Assembly (NCBI RefSeq): GCF_000309385.1
Contig: NZ_JH976537.1
Location: 5,315,950 to 5,378,917, forward strand
Length of the DNA: 62,968 bases
Direction: 5' to 3'
Origin: Nodosilinea nodulosa PCC 7104
Lineage (GTDB): Bacteria > Cyanobacteriota > Cyanobacteriia > Phormidesmidales > Phormidesmidaceae
Under the pieces are notes generated by a model. The model saw only the letters and a list, made by a program, of their open reading frames with translations, made no database searches and was not told the DNA's origin. The translations under genes and the position numbers were made by a program. Shown in pieces: positions 8,293 to 18,368 of the stretch. Positions within the stretch are counted from its first letter, which is position 1; every line of letters starts with the position of its first letter.

Positions 8293-10980
8293 CTAACCCA
8301 CCACCACCGACTCGGCCTGCGACGCATCTTCGACCTCGGCCACCGGAGACGCCGGAGCGACCGGCTCTCGGTGGCTAAAGGCCAGCTTGCCGTTTTGCAC
8401 ATCTACCCCTATGATGGCGCCCTGGGCAAAGGTGGTCTCTAAAATCTGAGTGGCAATGGGGTTTTCGAGCAGTCGCTGGATGGCCCGCTTGAGGGGACGC
8501 GCCCCGTACACCGGGTCGTAGCCGCTCTGGGCGATGAAGTCGATGGCCTGATCGGTAATAGCCAGGGAAATTGCCTGGTCAGCCAGTCGGCGCTCTACCC
8601 GGTGAATTTGCAGGGCGACGATCTTGCGCAGCTCGGTCTTGCGCAGCGAGTGGAAGAGGATAAGGTCATCGACTCGGTTGAGAAACTCAGGTCGAAACTG
8701 CTTTTGCAGCACCTTGAGCACCTGGGTGCGCATTTCGTCGTAGCGATCGTCGTCCCCTGCCAGCTCTAGAATTAGGTCGCTGCCCAGGTTGCTGGTCATA
8801 ATCACCACGGTGTTGCGAAAATCGACCCGGTGGCCCTGGGAGTCGGTGATGCGGCCGTCGTCGAGCACCTGCAAAAGAATGTTGAACACATCGGGGTGGG
8901 CCTTTTCCACTTCGTCGAGCAGCACCACGGAATAGGGGTGACGGCGCACCGCTTCGGAAAGCTGGCCGCCGTCTTCGTAGCCGACGTAGCCGGGAGGTGC
9001 CCCCACCAGCCGCGACACGGCATTTTTCTCCATGTACTCCGACATGTCGATGCGAATCAGGGCATCTTCGGTGTCAAAGAGAAACTCGGCCAGGGCGCGG
9101 GCCAGCTCGGTTTTGCCCACCCCCGTCGGCCCCATAAACAGGAACGACCCCAGGGGACGGCCCTGGTCGTTCATGCCCGCCCTAGCGCGGCGAATGGCGG
9201 CGGCAACGGCCTCCACGGCCTCATCTTGACCGATTACCCGCTCGTGCAGGTGGCCCTCCAGCTGGAGCAGCTTTTGCCGCTCCGACTCCATCAGCCGGTT
9301 GACCGGAATGCCCGTCCACTTGGCGACGATTTCGGCAATGTCGGCCTCGGTTACCTGTTCGCGCAGGAGGGTGATGCCCTGGGCCTGCACTTCGATCAGC
9401 TGGGCCTCTAGGGCTTCGCGATCGCGCTGAATCGCCTCCAGCCTGCCGTACTTAAGCTGGGCTGCTTTGTTCAGGTCGTAGGCGCGCTCGGCCTGCTCGA
9501 TCTGAAGGCGAATCTGGTCTTCTTCTTCCTTGAGGGCGTTGATGGCGTCGAGGGCCTGCTTTTCGCCCTGCCACTGACCGCTGAGGGCCTGCTGCTTGGT
9601 TTGAAGGTCGGCAATTTCTTGCTCAATGCGGCCCAGCCTTGCCCGCGAGGCGGGAGTGGCCGACCCGTTTTCGGCCTCCAGAGAGAGCTTTTCCATCTCC
9701 AGCTGCATGAGGCGGCGATCGATGCCCTCCAGCTCTTCGGGCTTGGAGGTAATCTCCATTTTGAGCTTGGCGGCGGCTTCATCCACCAGGTCGATGGCCT
9801 TGTCGGGCAAAAAGCGATCGGCAATGTAGCGATCTGACAGCACCGCCGCCGCCACCAGGGCGCTGTCGGCAATCTCGACGCCGTGGTAGGACTCGTAGCG
9901 CTTTTTCAGGCCCCGCAAAATTGAAATGGTATCGTCGGCGCTGGGCTGGCCCACGTACACCTGCTGAAAGCGGCGCTCCAGGGCGGCGTCTTTTTCGATG
10001 TGCTTGCGGTACTCGTCGAGGGTGGTGGCGCCAATGCAGCGCAGCTCGCCCCGCGCCAGCATGGGTTTGAGCAGGTTGCTGGCATCCATGGTGCCCTGGC
10101 CCGCCCCGGCCCCCACGACGGTGTGCAGCTCGTCAATAAAGAGCACGATCTGCCCGGCGGAGTCGGTGACCTCGCGCAGCACCGATCGCAGCCGCTCTTC
10201 AAACTCGCCGCGAAACTTGGCTCCGGCAATCAGCCCGCCAATGTCCAGCGAAATCAGCGTGCGACCCTTGAGCGACTCGGGCACTTCGCCGTTGATAATG
10301 CGCTGGGCCAGGGCTTCGGCGATCGCCGTCTTGCCCACCCCCGGCTCGCCAATCACCACCGGGTTGTTCTTCGTGCGGCGCGAGAGCACCTGAATCACCC
10401 GGCGAATTTCGTCGTCGCGACCAATGACCGGATCGAGCTGGCCGTCGCGGGCTAGCTGGGTCAGGTCAATGCCAAATTTTTCGAGGGCTTCGTACTGCTG
10501 CTCGGGGTTTTGATCCACCACCTTCTGACTGCCGCGCACCGCCTGTACGGCGGCCATTAGCTCCGGGCCTTCGACATTAAAGCCCCGCAGCAGCCGTCGG
10601 CCAATCCGCTCGTCTTCTTGAAAGCCCAGCAGCAGGTGCTCGACGGAGATAAATTTGTCTTTGAGCGTGTTGCGCGCCGCCTCGGCTTGGTCGAGCATGC
10701 GATCGAGGCTCTGGCCCAGGTAGAGATTGCTGTCGAGGCCGGGCCGCACGCGGGCCTGGCGCTTGGCAAAGGTCTCCAGCTCATCGAGCAGCAGATCGCA
10801 GTCGAGATTGGCCTTGGCCAGAATTTTGTGAGCCAGCCCGTCCTCTTCCTGGTCGAGCATGGCGATGATGACATGCTCAACCTCCATATACTGATGTTTG
10901 CAGCGACGGGCCACGTCCTGGGCTTCAACAATGGCGTCCCAGGCTTTGGCGGTAAACTTGTCGGGATCGGTTGGCTGCAT
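8293..10980 (-). CDS. clpB: ATP-dependent chaperone ClpB (Hsp104 family disaggregase)
   Basis: An 895-residue Hsp100 protein that resolubilises aggregated proteins with DnaK. The Clp_N repeats occupy about 1-150. The first AAA+ module has Walker [10 protein letters not shown] (about 211) and Walker [11 protein letters not shown]. The coiled-coil middle domain, diagnostic of ClpB, spans roughly 410-530. The second AAA+ module has GPTGVGKTE and [14 protein letters not shown], with the pore loop GYVGYEDGG. The length is slightly above the usual 860-880 because of an Ala/Val-rich C-terminal tail. GGAG precedes the ATG. No CIRCE operator was seen upstream. Cyanobacteria often have two clpB genes; which one this is cannot be told here. 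Confidence 0.96.
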   Translation of the reverse strand: MQPTDPDKFTAKAWDAIVEAQDVARRCKHQYMEVEHVIIAMLDQEEDGLAHKILAKANLDCDLLLDELETFAKRQARVRPGLDSNLYLGQSLDRMLDQAEAARNTLKDKFISVEHLLLGFQEDERIGRRLLRGFNVEGPELMAAVQAVRGSQKVVDQNPEQQYEALEKFGIDLTQLARDGQLDPVIGRDDEIRRVIQVLSRRTKNNPVVIGEPGVGKTAIAEALAQRIINGEVPESLKGRTLISLDIGGLIAGAKFRGEFEERLRSVLREVTDSAGQIVLFIDELHTVVGAGAGQGTMDASNLLKPMLARGELRCIGATTLDEYRKHIEKDAALERRFQQVYVGQPSADDTISILRGLKKRYESYHGVEIADSALVAAAVLSDRYIADRFLPDKAIDLVDEAAAKLKMEITSKPEELEGIDRRLMQLEMEKLSLEAENGSATPASRARLGRIEQEIADLQTKQQALSGQWQGEKQALDAINALKEEEDQIRLQIEQAERAYDLNKAAQLKYGRLEAIQRDREALEAQLIEVQAQGITLLREQVTEADIAEIVAKWTGIPVNRLMESERQKLLQLEGHLHERVIGQDEAVEAVAAAIRRARAGMNDQGRPLGSFLFMGPTGVGKTELARALAEFLFDTEDALIRIDMSEYMEKNAVSRLVGAPPGYVGYEDGGQLSEAVRRHPYSVVLLDEVEKAHPDVFNILLQVLDDGRITDSQGHRVDFRNTVVIMTSNLGSDLILELAGDDDRYDEMRTQVLKVLQKQFRPEFLNRVDDLILFHSLRKTELRKIVALQIHRVERRLADQAISLAITDQAIDFIAQSGYDPVYGARPLKRAIQRLLENPIATQILETTFAQGAIIGVDVQNGKLAFSHREPVAPASPVAEVEDASQAESVVVG

Positions 10981-11377
10981 AATCTCCGTGGGCGGGCGAG
11001 CTTAAACTTTGCTTTTTGTAACGGTTGGACGTTCAGTATACCAGGTGGGCGCTGGGGCTGAGGATGGCTGGCTATGGCGGATAACCGTTGGTTTAAAGCA
11101 TAGGGCAGGTAACGGTTACAGACTGTTTAGAAGCCGTGACGGATTCGACGCGCGGCGGGTTGCGGCGGGGTAGAAGCCGAGGAATTGGCAGCAACGCCTA
11201 CCCCTGTCTCTGCCGCCCTAGCGGCCTGGGCCACTAACGATAGCCCCCCAAGGGCGGCTGACATGGCTCTGCTAAACGCTGACCTCTACATCTGCACTGA
11301 ATCTGCACTGAGCTTCAAATTTCTTTACGATATTGGCAGGTGAAGACAGTGACGTCTACATAAATAAGGAGTTCACC
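10981..11377. other. Divergent intergenic region between clpB and the hydrolase gene
   Basis: About 400 bp between two divergent genes, so it must hold both promoters. A short direct repeat, ATCTGCACTGA twice in tandem, lies near 11290-11310. No convincing -35/-10 pair, CIRCE or small ORF was recognised. Confidence 0.4.
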
Positions 11378-12163
11378 GTGGTAAAAAAGCTGTTATGGGT
11401 AGTGCTAGCCGCCGCCGCCGCCCTGGTGATTGGGGTGGGCCTGGCGCCAGCGGCTAAGGCTGGTATTGTCGCCGAGCCGGTGCTGTACAACGCTGATGGG
11501 CAGACCTTCGAGGGCTATTTTGCCGTCAACCAAAATTTTGGCAAAACCCATCCTCTGGTGGTCATCGTCCACGACTGGAATGGCCTGGATGACTACGAAA
11601 AACGCCGGGCCGAGATGCTGGCCGAGCAGGGCTATGCAGCCTTTGCGATAGATCTTTATGGCCAGGGCGTGCGGCCCAGCAACCGCGACGAGGCGCAGGC
11701 CCAAAGCAGTGCGCTGTCCGCCGATCGCGCTACTATGCGATCGCGCCTGGAGGCAGGCCTAGCCCAAGCCCAGGCCATGGACGACATTGACAGCAGCCGC
11801 GTGGTCGCCATTGGCTACTGCTTTGGCGGCGGCGCAGTGCTCGAAATGGCCAGGGCCGGCATGGATCTGAACGGCTTTGTTACCTTCCACGGCAGTCTGG
11901 CCACCCCCGATGGGCAAGACTACAGCCAGGCTAAGGGCAGTATTCTAGTGCTCCACGGCTCCGACGATGGCTCGGTGCCCATGACCGCTGTGGCCCAGCT
12001 GGCCACCGAACTCGACGCCGCCGGGGTTGACTTTAATATGGAAATCTACGGCGGCACCGATCACGCCTTTACGGTGTGGAGCGATGCAGAACGCTATAAC
12101 GGCATGGCCGATCGCCGCTCCTGGCGATCGCTAATGGCCTACCTAGACAAGACGCTGAGCTAG
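11378..12163 (+). CDS. Dienelactone hydrolase family protein, exported
   Basis: An alpha/beta hydrolase of the dienelactone hydrolase type, 261 residues. The start chosen is GTG 11378, with AAGGAG just upstream; an in-frame TTG at 11333 is less likely. It begins with a classic signal peptide (VVKKLLWVVL, then an Ala-rich core, cleavage near AKAG). The triad can be seen: nucleophile Cys in IGYCFGGGA, Asp in HGSDDGSVP, His in GTDHAFTVW. Cys as nucleophile is the hallmark of this family. The site would be periplasmic. The natural substrate is unknown. Confidence 0.88.
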   Translation: MVKKLLWVVLAAAAALVIGVGLAPAAKAGIVAEPVLYNADGQTFEGYFAVNQNFGKTHPLVVIVHDWNGLDDYEKRRAEMLAEQGYAAFAIDLYGQGVRPSNRDEAQAQSSALSADRATMRSRLEAGLAQAQAMDDIDSSRVVAIGYCFGGGAVLEMARAGMDLNGFVTFHGSLATPDGQDYSQAKGSILVLHGSDDGSVPMTAVAQLATELDAAGVDFNMEIYGGTDHAFTVWSDAERYNGMADRRSWRSLMAYLDKTLS

Positions 12164-12206
12164 GTAATCTGCGGCAAGAGACGCCGGAGAAACCGGCTTG
12201 CGTAGG

Positions 12207-12242
12207 GGCGTTGGTGCTGAGCTGGAGGTAGCCACCAACGCC
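12207..12242 (+). terminator. Hairpin after the hydrolase gene
   Basis: A 10-bp perfect stem, GGCGTTGGTG / CACCAACGCC, closes a 16-nt loop. It is preceded by a smaller hairpin (GCCGG AGAAA CCGGC). No T-tract follows. It lies between two co-directional genes and is probably a transcription barrier or RNA 3' end. Confidence 0.4.
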
Positions 12243-12334
12243 TCCACGGGTTAGCGATTTACTGAGTTTGGGAAAGATAGGCGCGATTGACTACTGTTCA
12301 GTTTCTTCAGTATTCCGGATCGCAAGGAGCCCCT

Positions 12335-13273
12335 ATGATAGCTACCACAACTCGGCACCGCCTAGTCACCCGCAGCGATTTTGACGGCCTCGTGTGTGCC
12401 GTGCTGATGCAGGAGATGAACCTGATAGACGACATCATGTTTGTCCACCCCAAAGACATGCAGGACGGCAGAGTAGAGGTGAACGCCAGCGACATTACCA
12501 CGAACCTGCCCTACGTCGAGGGGGTACACCTGGCCTTTGACCACCACTCCAGCGAAATGCTGCGCAACCAGGGGCAGCGAGACAACCACATCATCGATCC
12601 CCAGGCTCCTTCGGCGGCGCGGGTGGTGTACAACTACTACGGCGGGGCCGCTCGGTTTCCCCACATTTCCGAAGAAATGATGGTGGCGGTAGACAAGGCA
12701 GATTCAGCCCAGTATGCCAGGGAAGAAGTTCTACAGCCCGAGGGGTGGACGCTGCTGAATTTCTTGATGGATGCCAGAACCGGGCTGGGGCGGTTCAAAG
12801 ATTTTCGCATCTCCAACTACACCCTGATGATGCAGCTGATCGAGTACTGCAAAAACCACTCGATCGCCGAGATTTTGGCCCTGCCCGACGTAAAAGAGCG
12901 GGTCGATCTCTACTTCGCCCAAGAGCCTGAGTTCAAAGCCCAGATTCTGCGCTGCGCCACGGTTCACGACAATTTAGTTGTGCTCGATCTGCGGCAGGAG
13001 GCTGTGATTCACGCGGGCAATCGGTTCATGATTTACGCCCTGTTCCCCCAGTGCAACATCTCGATCCACGTCATGTGGGGACTCAAGCAGCAGAACACCG
13101 TGCTGGCGACGGGCAAGTCGATTTTCAACCGCACCTCTAAGACCAACATCGGCGAGCTGATGCTGAAGTACGGCGGCGGCGGCCACGATGCCGCTGGCAC
13201 CTGCCAGATCGAAAACGATCGCGCCGAGCAGGTTTTGGCCGAACTGGTGAGCCGCATTAACGCCGACGGCTAG
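12335..13273 (+). CDS. DHH-family phosphoesterase (exopolyphosphatase-related)
   Basis: A 312-residue DHH/DHHA1 protein. The start is ATG 12335, with AAGGAG eight bases upstream. Metal-binding motifs are SDFDGLV near residue 14, the DHH triplet in AFDHHSSEM (about 69-71), and VDKADS. The C-terminal DHHA1 substrate-binding domain has GGGGHDAAGTC. Relatives hydrolyse phosphoester bonds in oligoribonucleotides, cyclic-dinucleotide products or polyphosphate. Close cyanobacterial homologues are, as I recall, annotated only as exopolyphosphatase-related, so the substrate is open. It is soluble and cytoplasmic. Confidence 0.87.
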   Translation: MIATTTRHRLVTRSDFDGLVCAVLMQEMNLIDDIMFVHPKDMQDGRVEVNASDITTNLPYVEGVHLAFDHHSSEMLRNQGQRDNHIIDPQAPSAARVVYNYYGGAARFPHISEEMMVAVDKADSAQYAREEVLQPEGWTLLNFLMDARTGLGRFKDFRISNYTLMMQLIEYCKNHSIAEILALPDVKERVDLYFAQEPEFKAQILRCATVHDNLVVLDLRQEAVIHAGNRFMIYALFPQCNISIHVMWGLKQQNTVLATGKSIFNRTSKTNIGELMLKYGGGGHDAAGTCQIENDRAEQVLAELVSRINADG

Positions 13274-13559
13274 GCTGCATTTGGCTGACGCCTTGGTAAG
13301 CACACTTTCTGATCTGTAAGTTGCCTCAGACAAAGGGAATTTCGCAGCATCGGCAGGTGTGCTTTGCTTTAGGGACCGATGCCCTGAATTATGGCTTCAG
13401 ATATTGCTCCCCTGCCCCGTCGCTCCCCTACTCCAATAAGTAGCCCTGAGCGGAATAGACGGTATGACCGCCCGATCGCCGACTTGATCCGACCGATTCC
13501 GCCTGGGGAGATGGGTACGCTCTAAGTACGTTTTGATTGCCGTCTCTGGGGGCCAGACT

Positions 13560-14240
13560 GTGGACCATTTTTCAACCCTGATCCTGCTGCTGCGCGATCG
13601 CGCCACCTTTCTAGACGAAGTTCGCCAGGGCAAAAAGATCGAGTCTAAAATTCTGTCGCTGCTGGTGGTCAGCTCGCTGTTTTTTGCCATCTATGGGGCC
13701 ATTATTGGCGCATCGAGCGGCTGGCAGCAGCTGCTGGTATCGATGGTGAAGCTGCCCGCCCTGTATTTGCTGACCCTGCTGATCTGCCTACCAACGCTGT
13801 ACTTTTTCGACATTTTGTTTGGCTCTAAGGCCGACTTTCGCCAGTATGCGGTGCTCAGCCTCACCACCGTGGCGGTGATCAGCGTGCTGCTGTTTAGCTT
13901 CGCCCCGGTAACGCTGTTCTTTTTGGTGTCCATTCGCAGCTACCACTTCTTTTTACTGCTGAATGTGGCTATTTTTGGCCTCACGGGTTTCATCGGGGTG
14001 CGGCTGTTTTACGCGGGCATTCGCTCGGTGATGAATTTTACAGAGGAGACGCCCCAAATTCGCAATCGGCTGCTGCTGTTTTGGCTTACCCTCTACGGCC
14101 TGGTGGGTAGCCAGCTGGGCTGGACGCTGCGCCCGTTCTTTGGTTCGCCGGGGCAGCCCTTTGAGCTATTCCGCCAGGTGGAGGGCAATTTTTATTCCCA
14201 GGTAATTCGCAGCTTTTTCTCGCTGCTGTTTGGCAGTTGA
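13560..14240 (+). CDS. Multi-pass membrane protein, Yip1-like ('actin-binding WH2' cyanobacterial family)
   Basis: About 226 residues with five or six hydrophobic helices (ILSLLVVSSLFFAIYGAIIG, then LPALYLLTLLICLPTLYFF, then VISVLLFSFAPVTLFFLV and more). I recognise a conserved cyanobacterial family beginning V/MDHFSxLIxLLRDRxTF and often auto-named for a WH2 domain. Nothing here supports actin binding; the topology is closer to Yip1-type proteins. GTG 13560, preceded by a GGGGG stretch, fits the family start better than TTG 13533. It may be co-transcribed with the next gene, 94 bp downstream. Confidence 0.75.
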   Translation: MDHFSTLILLLRDRATFLDEVRQGKKIESKILSLLVVSSLFFAIYGAIIGASSGWQQLLVSMVKLPALYLLTLLICLPTLYFFDILFGSKADFRQYAVLSLTTVAVISVLLFSFAPVTLFFLVSIRSYHFFLLLNVAIFGLTGFIGVRLFYAGIRSVMNFTEETPQIRNRLLLFWLTLYGLVGSQLGWTLRPFFGSPGQPFELFRQVEGNFYSQVIRSFFSLLFGS

Positions 14241-14334
14241 TTTTCGGAGGGTAGGCAAACCACCGTTTATCCCTCCGGAAGCCCGGGCTGTTTGAGCCAT
14301 GCCTAGATTGGGCCGTACCTAATTCTGCAACGCT

Positions 14335-15054
14335 ATGGAATCTGATTTGCAGGGGCTACGCATCACCTACGACGAACTCGACCGGCTGACAGGGCTCGAC
14401 ATTGGCTCGGTGTTTATGGGCGGCATTGTCCGCCCTTCGGTGTGGCGATCGCGACGGCAATTGTGCTCATTGCTAATCACTGAATGCCTGGTGCTGGGCA
14501 CCGTGTTTATCGTCTGCCTGGGCATTAGCCTGGTGCTGGTGCGCAATCTGCCAGGGTTTAGCCAGTTTGGAGCGCTGCTGCTGGGCGTTGCGACGGCGAT
14601 CGCGCTGGGGACCGTCGCCTGGCACCTCTACCAGGGTTGGCGGTCTAACGCCTTTATTACCCTGGCGCGGCTGCTGGATGAGTGCGATCGCCACAACGAG
14701 ATCATCCAGGCATTGCAGGTAATGGCCGAACTGGACGCGGCGCAGGGCAGCGGCTTGGGCCTGCAATATGGAGAGATATTGGCGGCCCTCCAGGCCACTC
14801 GCAGCAGCCTGGTTTCGGCCCTCATGACTGAGAAGATCATGCGTCGTCATCGGGCGCTGATGCAGCGACAGCAGGCCTTATTCAGCACCATTGAGACCAA
14901 CCTGGCAACGCTGCAAGCGCTCCAGGTCAACCACCAGGCCAGCGAGTATCGCCAGTTTTTGCAGGAAGCATTCAACATTGGCCTTGCTGTACAGCAGGCG
15001 ATGTGCACCCACATGCCGCCCTGCCTTGAGCCCCCCGATGCACAGGGGCGCTAG
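14335..15054 (+). CDS. Hypothetical membrane protein with two TM helices and cytoplasmic helical domain
   Basis: 239 residues, not recognised. Two hydrophobic segments lie at about 43-70 and 78-98. A C-terminal helical region (about 105-225) is rich in Leu, Gln and Ala (LDECDRHNEIIQALQVM, then RRHRALMQRQQALF), suggesting a coiled coil. The ORF is intact, with HIP1 sites and the local codon use. It is co-directional with the Yip1-like gene and may form a membrane operon with it. Confidence 0.65.
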   Translation: MESDLQGLRITYDELDRLTGLDIGSVFMGGIVRPSVWRSRRQLCSLLITECLVLGTVFIVCLGISLVLVRNLPGFSQFGALLLGVATAIALGTVAWHLYQGWRSNAFITLARLLDECDRHNEIIQALQVMAELDAAQGSGLGLQYGEILAALQATRSSLVSALMTEKIMRRHRALMQRQQALFSTIETNLATLQALQVNHQASEYRQFLQEAFNIGLAVQQAMCTHMPPCLEPPDAQGR

Positions 15055-15338
15055 CAATCTCTAGCGAACTAATACCGCGCTCAAACAAAGGGCAGAGCCT
15101 TTTTCTCCTTCTCTAGAGGCGTATTTGCCGTTCATAATCTACAACTATCAGCCGATTATGGGCGCTTAAATTGTCGTTACTTTAAGGAAATGCAGCAAAA
15201 AGATTGTATCTAAATGTTTTCAACCAGCACTTCGCTTTACTACTGACATTATTCAGTCCGAATCCATTCAAGATAAATTTTTGCTGCTGTCATTCAGCTA
15301 TCACTCAGTTGAGTGAAACGACAATACAAGGAGACGCA

Positions 15339-16082
15339 ATGAAACGCTTTATTTTATGTTCTTTGTCTGCCACTATGGCCATGGCCGTAGGAACAGCGGC
15401 CCAAGCTCAAACCAATATCAACACGGCTGGTGCTAGATCAGAACAAGGCGTAGTGAGCCGATTTGAATACCGCAGCAACAGCCTGACCCGAGGCATTTTG
15501 TCGCCCGATGCCATAGGACCTAATAACCGAGCTATACCCGTAGAGAGCATGTCTTTCTATGGCTATGACACCAACGGCTATGACTCGTCCAACGGTATGA
15601 CGGATGCTCGAAGCGCGGCGCCGACCGACGGCATTTTGTCCCCTGACTCCCAGGGCCCCAACAACCGCGCTGTGCCTAGCCAGGGCAGCACCAACAATGG
15701 GTCTATGTACAACAACCAGCCCATGGGGGGAACTCAAAACACGGCGCCGACCGACGGCATTTTGTCCCCTAACTCCCAGGGCCCCAACAACCGCGCTGTG
15801 CCCAGCCAGGGTAGCGGCACCAGCGGGTCCATGTACAACAACCAGCCCATGGGGGGGACTCAAAATACGGCGCCAACCAATGGCATCGTTTCCCCTAACT
15901 CCCAGGGTCCCAACAACCGCGCTGTGCCCAGCCAGGGCAGCACCAACAATGGGTCCATGTACAACAACCAGCCCATGGGGGGACCTCAAAACACAGCGCC
16001 GACCGACGGCATTTTGTCCCCCAACTCCCAAGGCCCCAACAACCGCGCTGTGCCTAGCCAGGGCAGCAGCACCAACCGCTAG
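15339..16082 (+). CDS. Secreted protein with 42-residue tandem repeats
   Basis: A 247-residue exported protein. The start is ATG 15339, with AAGGAGA upstream, and a clear signal peptide (MKRFILCSLSATMAMAV, then AQA cleavage). After a spacer, residues about 90-247 consist of three full and one partial copy of a 42-residue unit built on GILSPNSQGPNNRAVPSQGS and a GSMYNNQPMGG segment. A degenerate copy (GILSPDAIGPNNRAIP) comes earlier. The composition (Gly, Asn, Pro, Gln, Ser) suggests a disordered cell-surface or matrix protein. No enzyme motif was seen and the function is unknown. Confidence 0.8.
   Translation: MKRFILCSLSATMAMAVGTAAQAQTNINTAGARSEQGVVSRFEYRSNSLTRGILSPDAIGPNNRAIPVESMSFYGYDTNGYDSSNGMTDARSAAPTDGILSPDSQGPNNRAVPSQGSTNNGSMYNNQPMGGTQNTAPTDGILSPNSQGPNNRAVPSQGSGTSGSMYNNQPMGGTQNTAPTNGIVSPNSQGPNNRAVPSQGSTNNGSMYNNQPMGGPQNTAPTDGILSPNSQGPNNRAVPSQGSSTNR
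15618..16078 (+). repeat. 126-bp tandem coding repeat, about 3.6 copies
   Basis: Copies start at about 15618, 15744, 15870 and 15996, exactly 126 bp (42 codons) apart, with few substitutions between them. The high nucleotide identity, including at silent sites, points to recent expansion or gene conversion. Confidence 0.9.
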
Positions 16083-16180
16083 ATTCAGCTTTTCCTGGAT
16101 CTAACGGTGGGCGGAATCTCTTAGTTCTAATCCACTTATCTCAAACGTCTCTGAATGTTTTAGCCTAAGTGACTTCTAAC

Positions 16181-16218
16181 CTAATCTCAGTGGCTATGGC
16201 TATAGCCACTGAGATTAG
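16181..16218. terminator. Strong hairpin between convergent genes
   Basis: A perfect 17-bp stem (16181-16197 with 16202-16218) closes a 4-nt GGCT loop. A second hairpin, TTCCCGC / GCGGGAA, follows about 20 bp on. The position between two converging genes suggests a shared terminator, although no T-tract is obvious. Confidence 0.55.
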
Positions 16219-16345
16219 AACTAAGGGTAAAGCCCGTTCCCGCCTGTGCGGGAATCTGTTCAGGAGCGTTGGAAACAAAGCGCCCTGATGGTGAGGGCTA
16301 CGGCTGTATCAAATCAGCGGAGCGGGCAGGTTGCTGAATCAACAC

Positions 16346-18280
16346 CTACTCCGCTCGCTCTGCTAGCTCCATCCAGCGCTCGGTTGAAGCGTCAATTGTA
16401 AGGGTGAGCTCTGCCAACCGCTCGGAGAGTTTGGCTACTTCGGCGTAGTCGCTGGGTGGGTTGCTGTAGAGCTGTTTCTCCAGCGCTTCTTTTTCAGCTT
16501 CCATGGCGGGAATTTGGGCTTCAAGCTGCTCATATTCCCGCTTTTCTTTGTAGGAAAGTTTTCTGGGTTTGGCCTCAACTGCTTCGGTTGCTTTCCCCAT
16601 CGATTGGGCAGGGACAACGGCTGGCAATTTGCTGGCGATCGCCTGTTTTTCAATCACTTTTTCCGCATCTGAGGCCGCTTTTTTGTAGTCTAAATACACC
16701 GAGTAGTTGCCCGGATAATTTCGCAGGATGCCTTCACCTTCGAAGGCAAAGATCGTGTTGACGGTGCGATCGAGAAAGTAGCGATCGTGGGAAACCACAA
16801 TCACGCAGCCGTTAAACTCTTCCAGGTATTCTTCGAGCACGCCCAGGGTTTGCACGTCGAGGTCGTTGGTGGGCTCGTCGAGAATCAGCAGGTTCGGGGC
16901 CGCCAGCAGCACTCGCAGCAAAAACAATCGCCGCCGCTCGCCGCCGGAGAGTTTTTCCAGCGGAGAATACTGCTGATTAGAGGTAAACAAAAACCGCTCC
17001 AGCATCTGGGAGGCGGTAATTACGCTGCCGTCGCTGGTGGTGACCAGTTCGGCGGTTTCTTTCAGGTATTCGATCACCCGCTGGCTGGGGTTGGCGAACA
17101 GGTCTTCGGAATGCTGGTCGAAGTAGCCGACGTGGATGGTGCTGCCGATATCGACGCTGCCAGTGTCGGGCTCTAGCCGCCCGGTAATCACGTTCATCAG
17201 GGTCGATTTGCCGACGCCATTGGGGCCGATGATGCCGATGCGATCGTCGGGGGCAAAGGCGTAGGTAAATTCTTTGAAGAGGGTTTTGCCCTCGTAGCTT
17301 TTCGAGACATGCTCCAGCTCAATCACCTTTTTGCCGATGCGGCGGCCGACGGTGGAGATATCCACCTTGCCGAGGGATTCTTTGAACTCGCGGTTTTGCA
17401 TGTCGCCAATGCGATCGATGCGGGCTTTTTGCTTGGTGCTACGGGCCTTAGGGCCGCGCTTGAGCCACTCCAGCTCGCGGCGCAGCACGCCAGCGTGCTT
17501 CTTTTGGCTGCTCTGGTCGGCGGCTTCAGCGAGGGCTTTTTTCTCCAGGTAGTAGGAATAGTTGCCCGCATAGCCGTAGAGGTCGCCCCGGTCAATTTCC
17601 AGAATGCGGTTGGTGACCTGGTCGAGAAAGTAGCGATCGTGGGTGATCAGCAGCAGCGCGCCGCGAAAGCCGCCCAGGTAGCTCTGCAGCCACTCCACCG
17701 ATTCGGCATCGAGGTGGTTGGTAGGCTCGTCCATCAGCAAGGCATCGGGGTCAGAGAGCAGGGCAGCGGCGATCGCCACCCGTTTTCGATACCCGCCCGA
17801 GAGATCGCCCACTTTGGCGTCAAAGTTATCAATGCCCAGCTTGCTGAGAATGGCCTTGGCGCTGGTTTCCAGATCCCAAGCATCGGCGGCGGCGATTTTT
17901 TCGGAGACCGCGGAAAGCTTCGCCATCAGGGCATCGGCATCCCCCGTGCCCTGGGCCATATGGTGGGAAATATCCTCGTACTCGCGAATCAGCGCCATCT
18001 GCTCGCCCGCGTCGGCAAACACCTGCTCTAGGACGGTGCGATCGGCCTCAAAGTCGGGCTGTTGGGGCAGGTAGACAATCTTGGCCCCAGGGTTGACCCA
18101 AAAATCGCCGCCGTCGAAGGGCTCTAGCCCGGCAATCATCTTCAGCAGGGTCGATTTGCCAGAGCCGTTGGTGCCAATCAGGCCCACTTTATCGCCCTCA
18201 TCCAGGCTAAAGCTGGCATCGCGGAGAATTTCCTTGATGCCAAAGTCTTTGGTGGCCGATTTTAGAGTAAATAAAGTCAT
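16346..18280 (-). CDS. ABC-F family ATPase, Uup-like
   Basis: 644 residues from ATG 18280; upstream in-frame codons lack homology. Two ATPase modules with no membrane domain: Walker A GTNGSGKST and GPNGVGKST, signatures LSGGYRKRV and LSGGERRRL, and Walker B LLMDEPTNHLD and LILDEPTNDLD. ABC-F proteins act on ribosomes. The charged C-terminal extension (KPRKLSYKEKREYEQLEAQI and beyond, a coiled coil) is typical of Uup, which also binds branched DNA, rather than EttA. The gene is divergent from the DUF4258/DUF2283 pair, with 88 bp between starts. Confidence 0.9.
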   Translation of the reverse strand: MTLFTLKSATKDFGIKEILRDASFSLDEGDKVGLIGTNGSGKSTLLKMIAGLEPFDGGDFWVNPGAKIVYLPQQPDFEADRTVLEQVFADAGEQMALIREYEDISHHMAQGTGDADALMAKLSAVSEKIAAADAWDLETSAKAILSKLGIDNFDAKVGDLSGGYRKRVAIAAALLSDPDALLMDEPTNHLDAESVEWLQSYLGGFRGALLLITHDRYFLDQVTNRILEIDRGDLYGYAGNYSYYLEKKALAEAADQSSQKKHAGVLRRELEWLKRGPKARSTKQKARIDRIGDMQNREFKESLGKVDISTVGRRIGKKVIELEHVSKSYEGKTLFKEFTYAFAPDDRIGIIGPNGVGKSTLMNVITGRLEPDTGSVDIGSTIHVGYFDQHSEDLFANPSQRVIEYLKETAELVTTSDGSVITASQMLERFLFTSNQQYSPLEKLSGGERRRLFLLRVLLAAPNLLILDEPTNDLDVQTLGVLEEYLEEFNGCVIVVSHDRYFLDRTVNTIFAFEGEGILRNYPGNYSVYLDYKKAASDAEKVIEKQAIASKLPAVVPAQSMGKATEAVEAKPRKLSYKEKREYEQLEAQIPAMEAEKEALEKQLYSNPPSDYAEVAKLSERLAELTLTIDASTERWMELAERAE

Positions 18281-18368
18281 GGGGGGCTGGGTCTTGAACC
18301 CCTCGATCATAGACCCTAGGGTATGCTGGCGGGGGCAAATCCGTGTCGCGGCCTGCGCGCCTAGCACA

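Noticed and set aside
8293..8325. Possible frameshift at the clpB C terminus because of an unusual tail
   Set aside because: The frame is open through conserved sequence; the short Ala/Val/Ser tail is just a variable end.
11034..11063. TATACT as a clpB -10 promoter box
   Set aside because: No acceptable -35 at 16-18 bp spacing; too weak to list.
13533..13559. TTG start for the Yip1-like membrane protein
   Set aside because: GTG 13560 matches the family N terminus and has a better upstream purine run.
15438..16031. 197-codon minus-strand ORF antisense to the repeat protein
   Set aside because: Its own repeats simply mirror the 126-bp DNA repeat; the plus strand has the signal peptide and ribosome site.
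15618..16078. Regular tandem repeat that might suggest a CRISPR array
   Set aside because: The unit is 126 bp with no unique spacers and is in frame in an exported protein.
18281..18367. 29-residue N-terminal extension of the Uup-like protein
   Set aside because: Homology begins at ATG 18280 (MTLFTLKSATKDFG); the extension overlaps the divergent promoter region.
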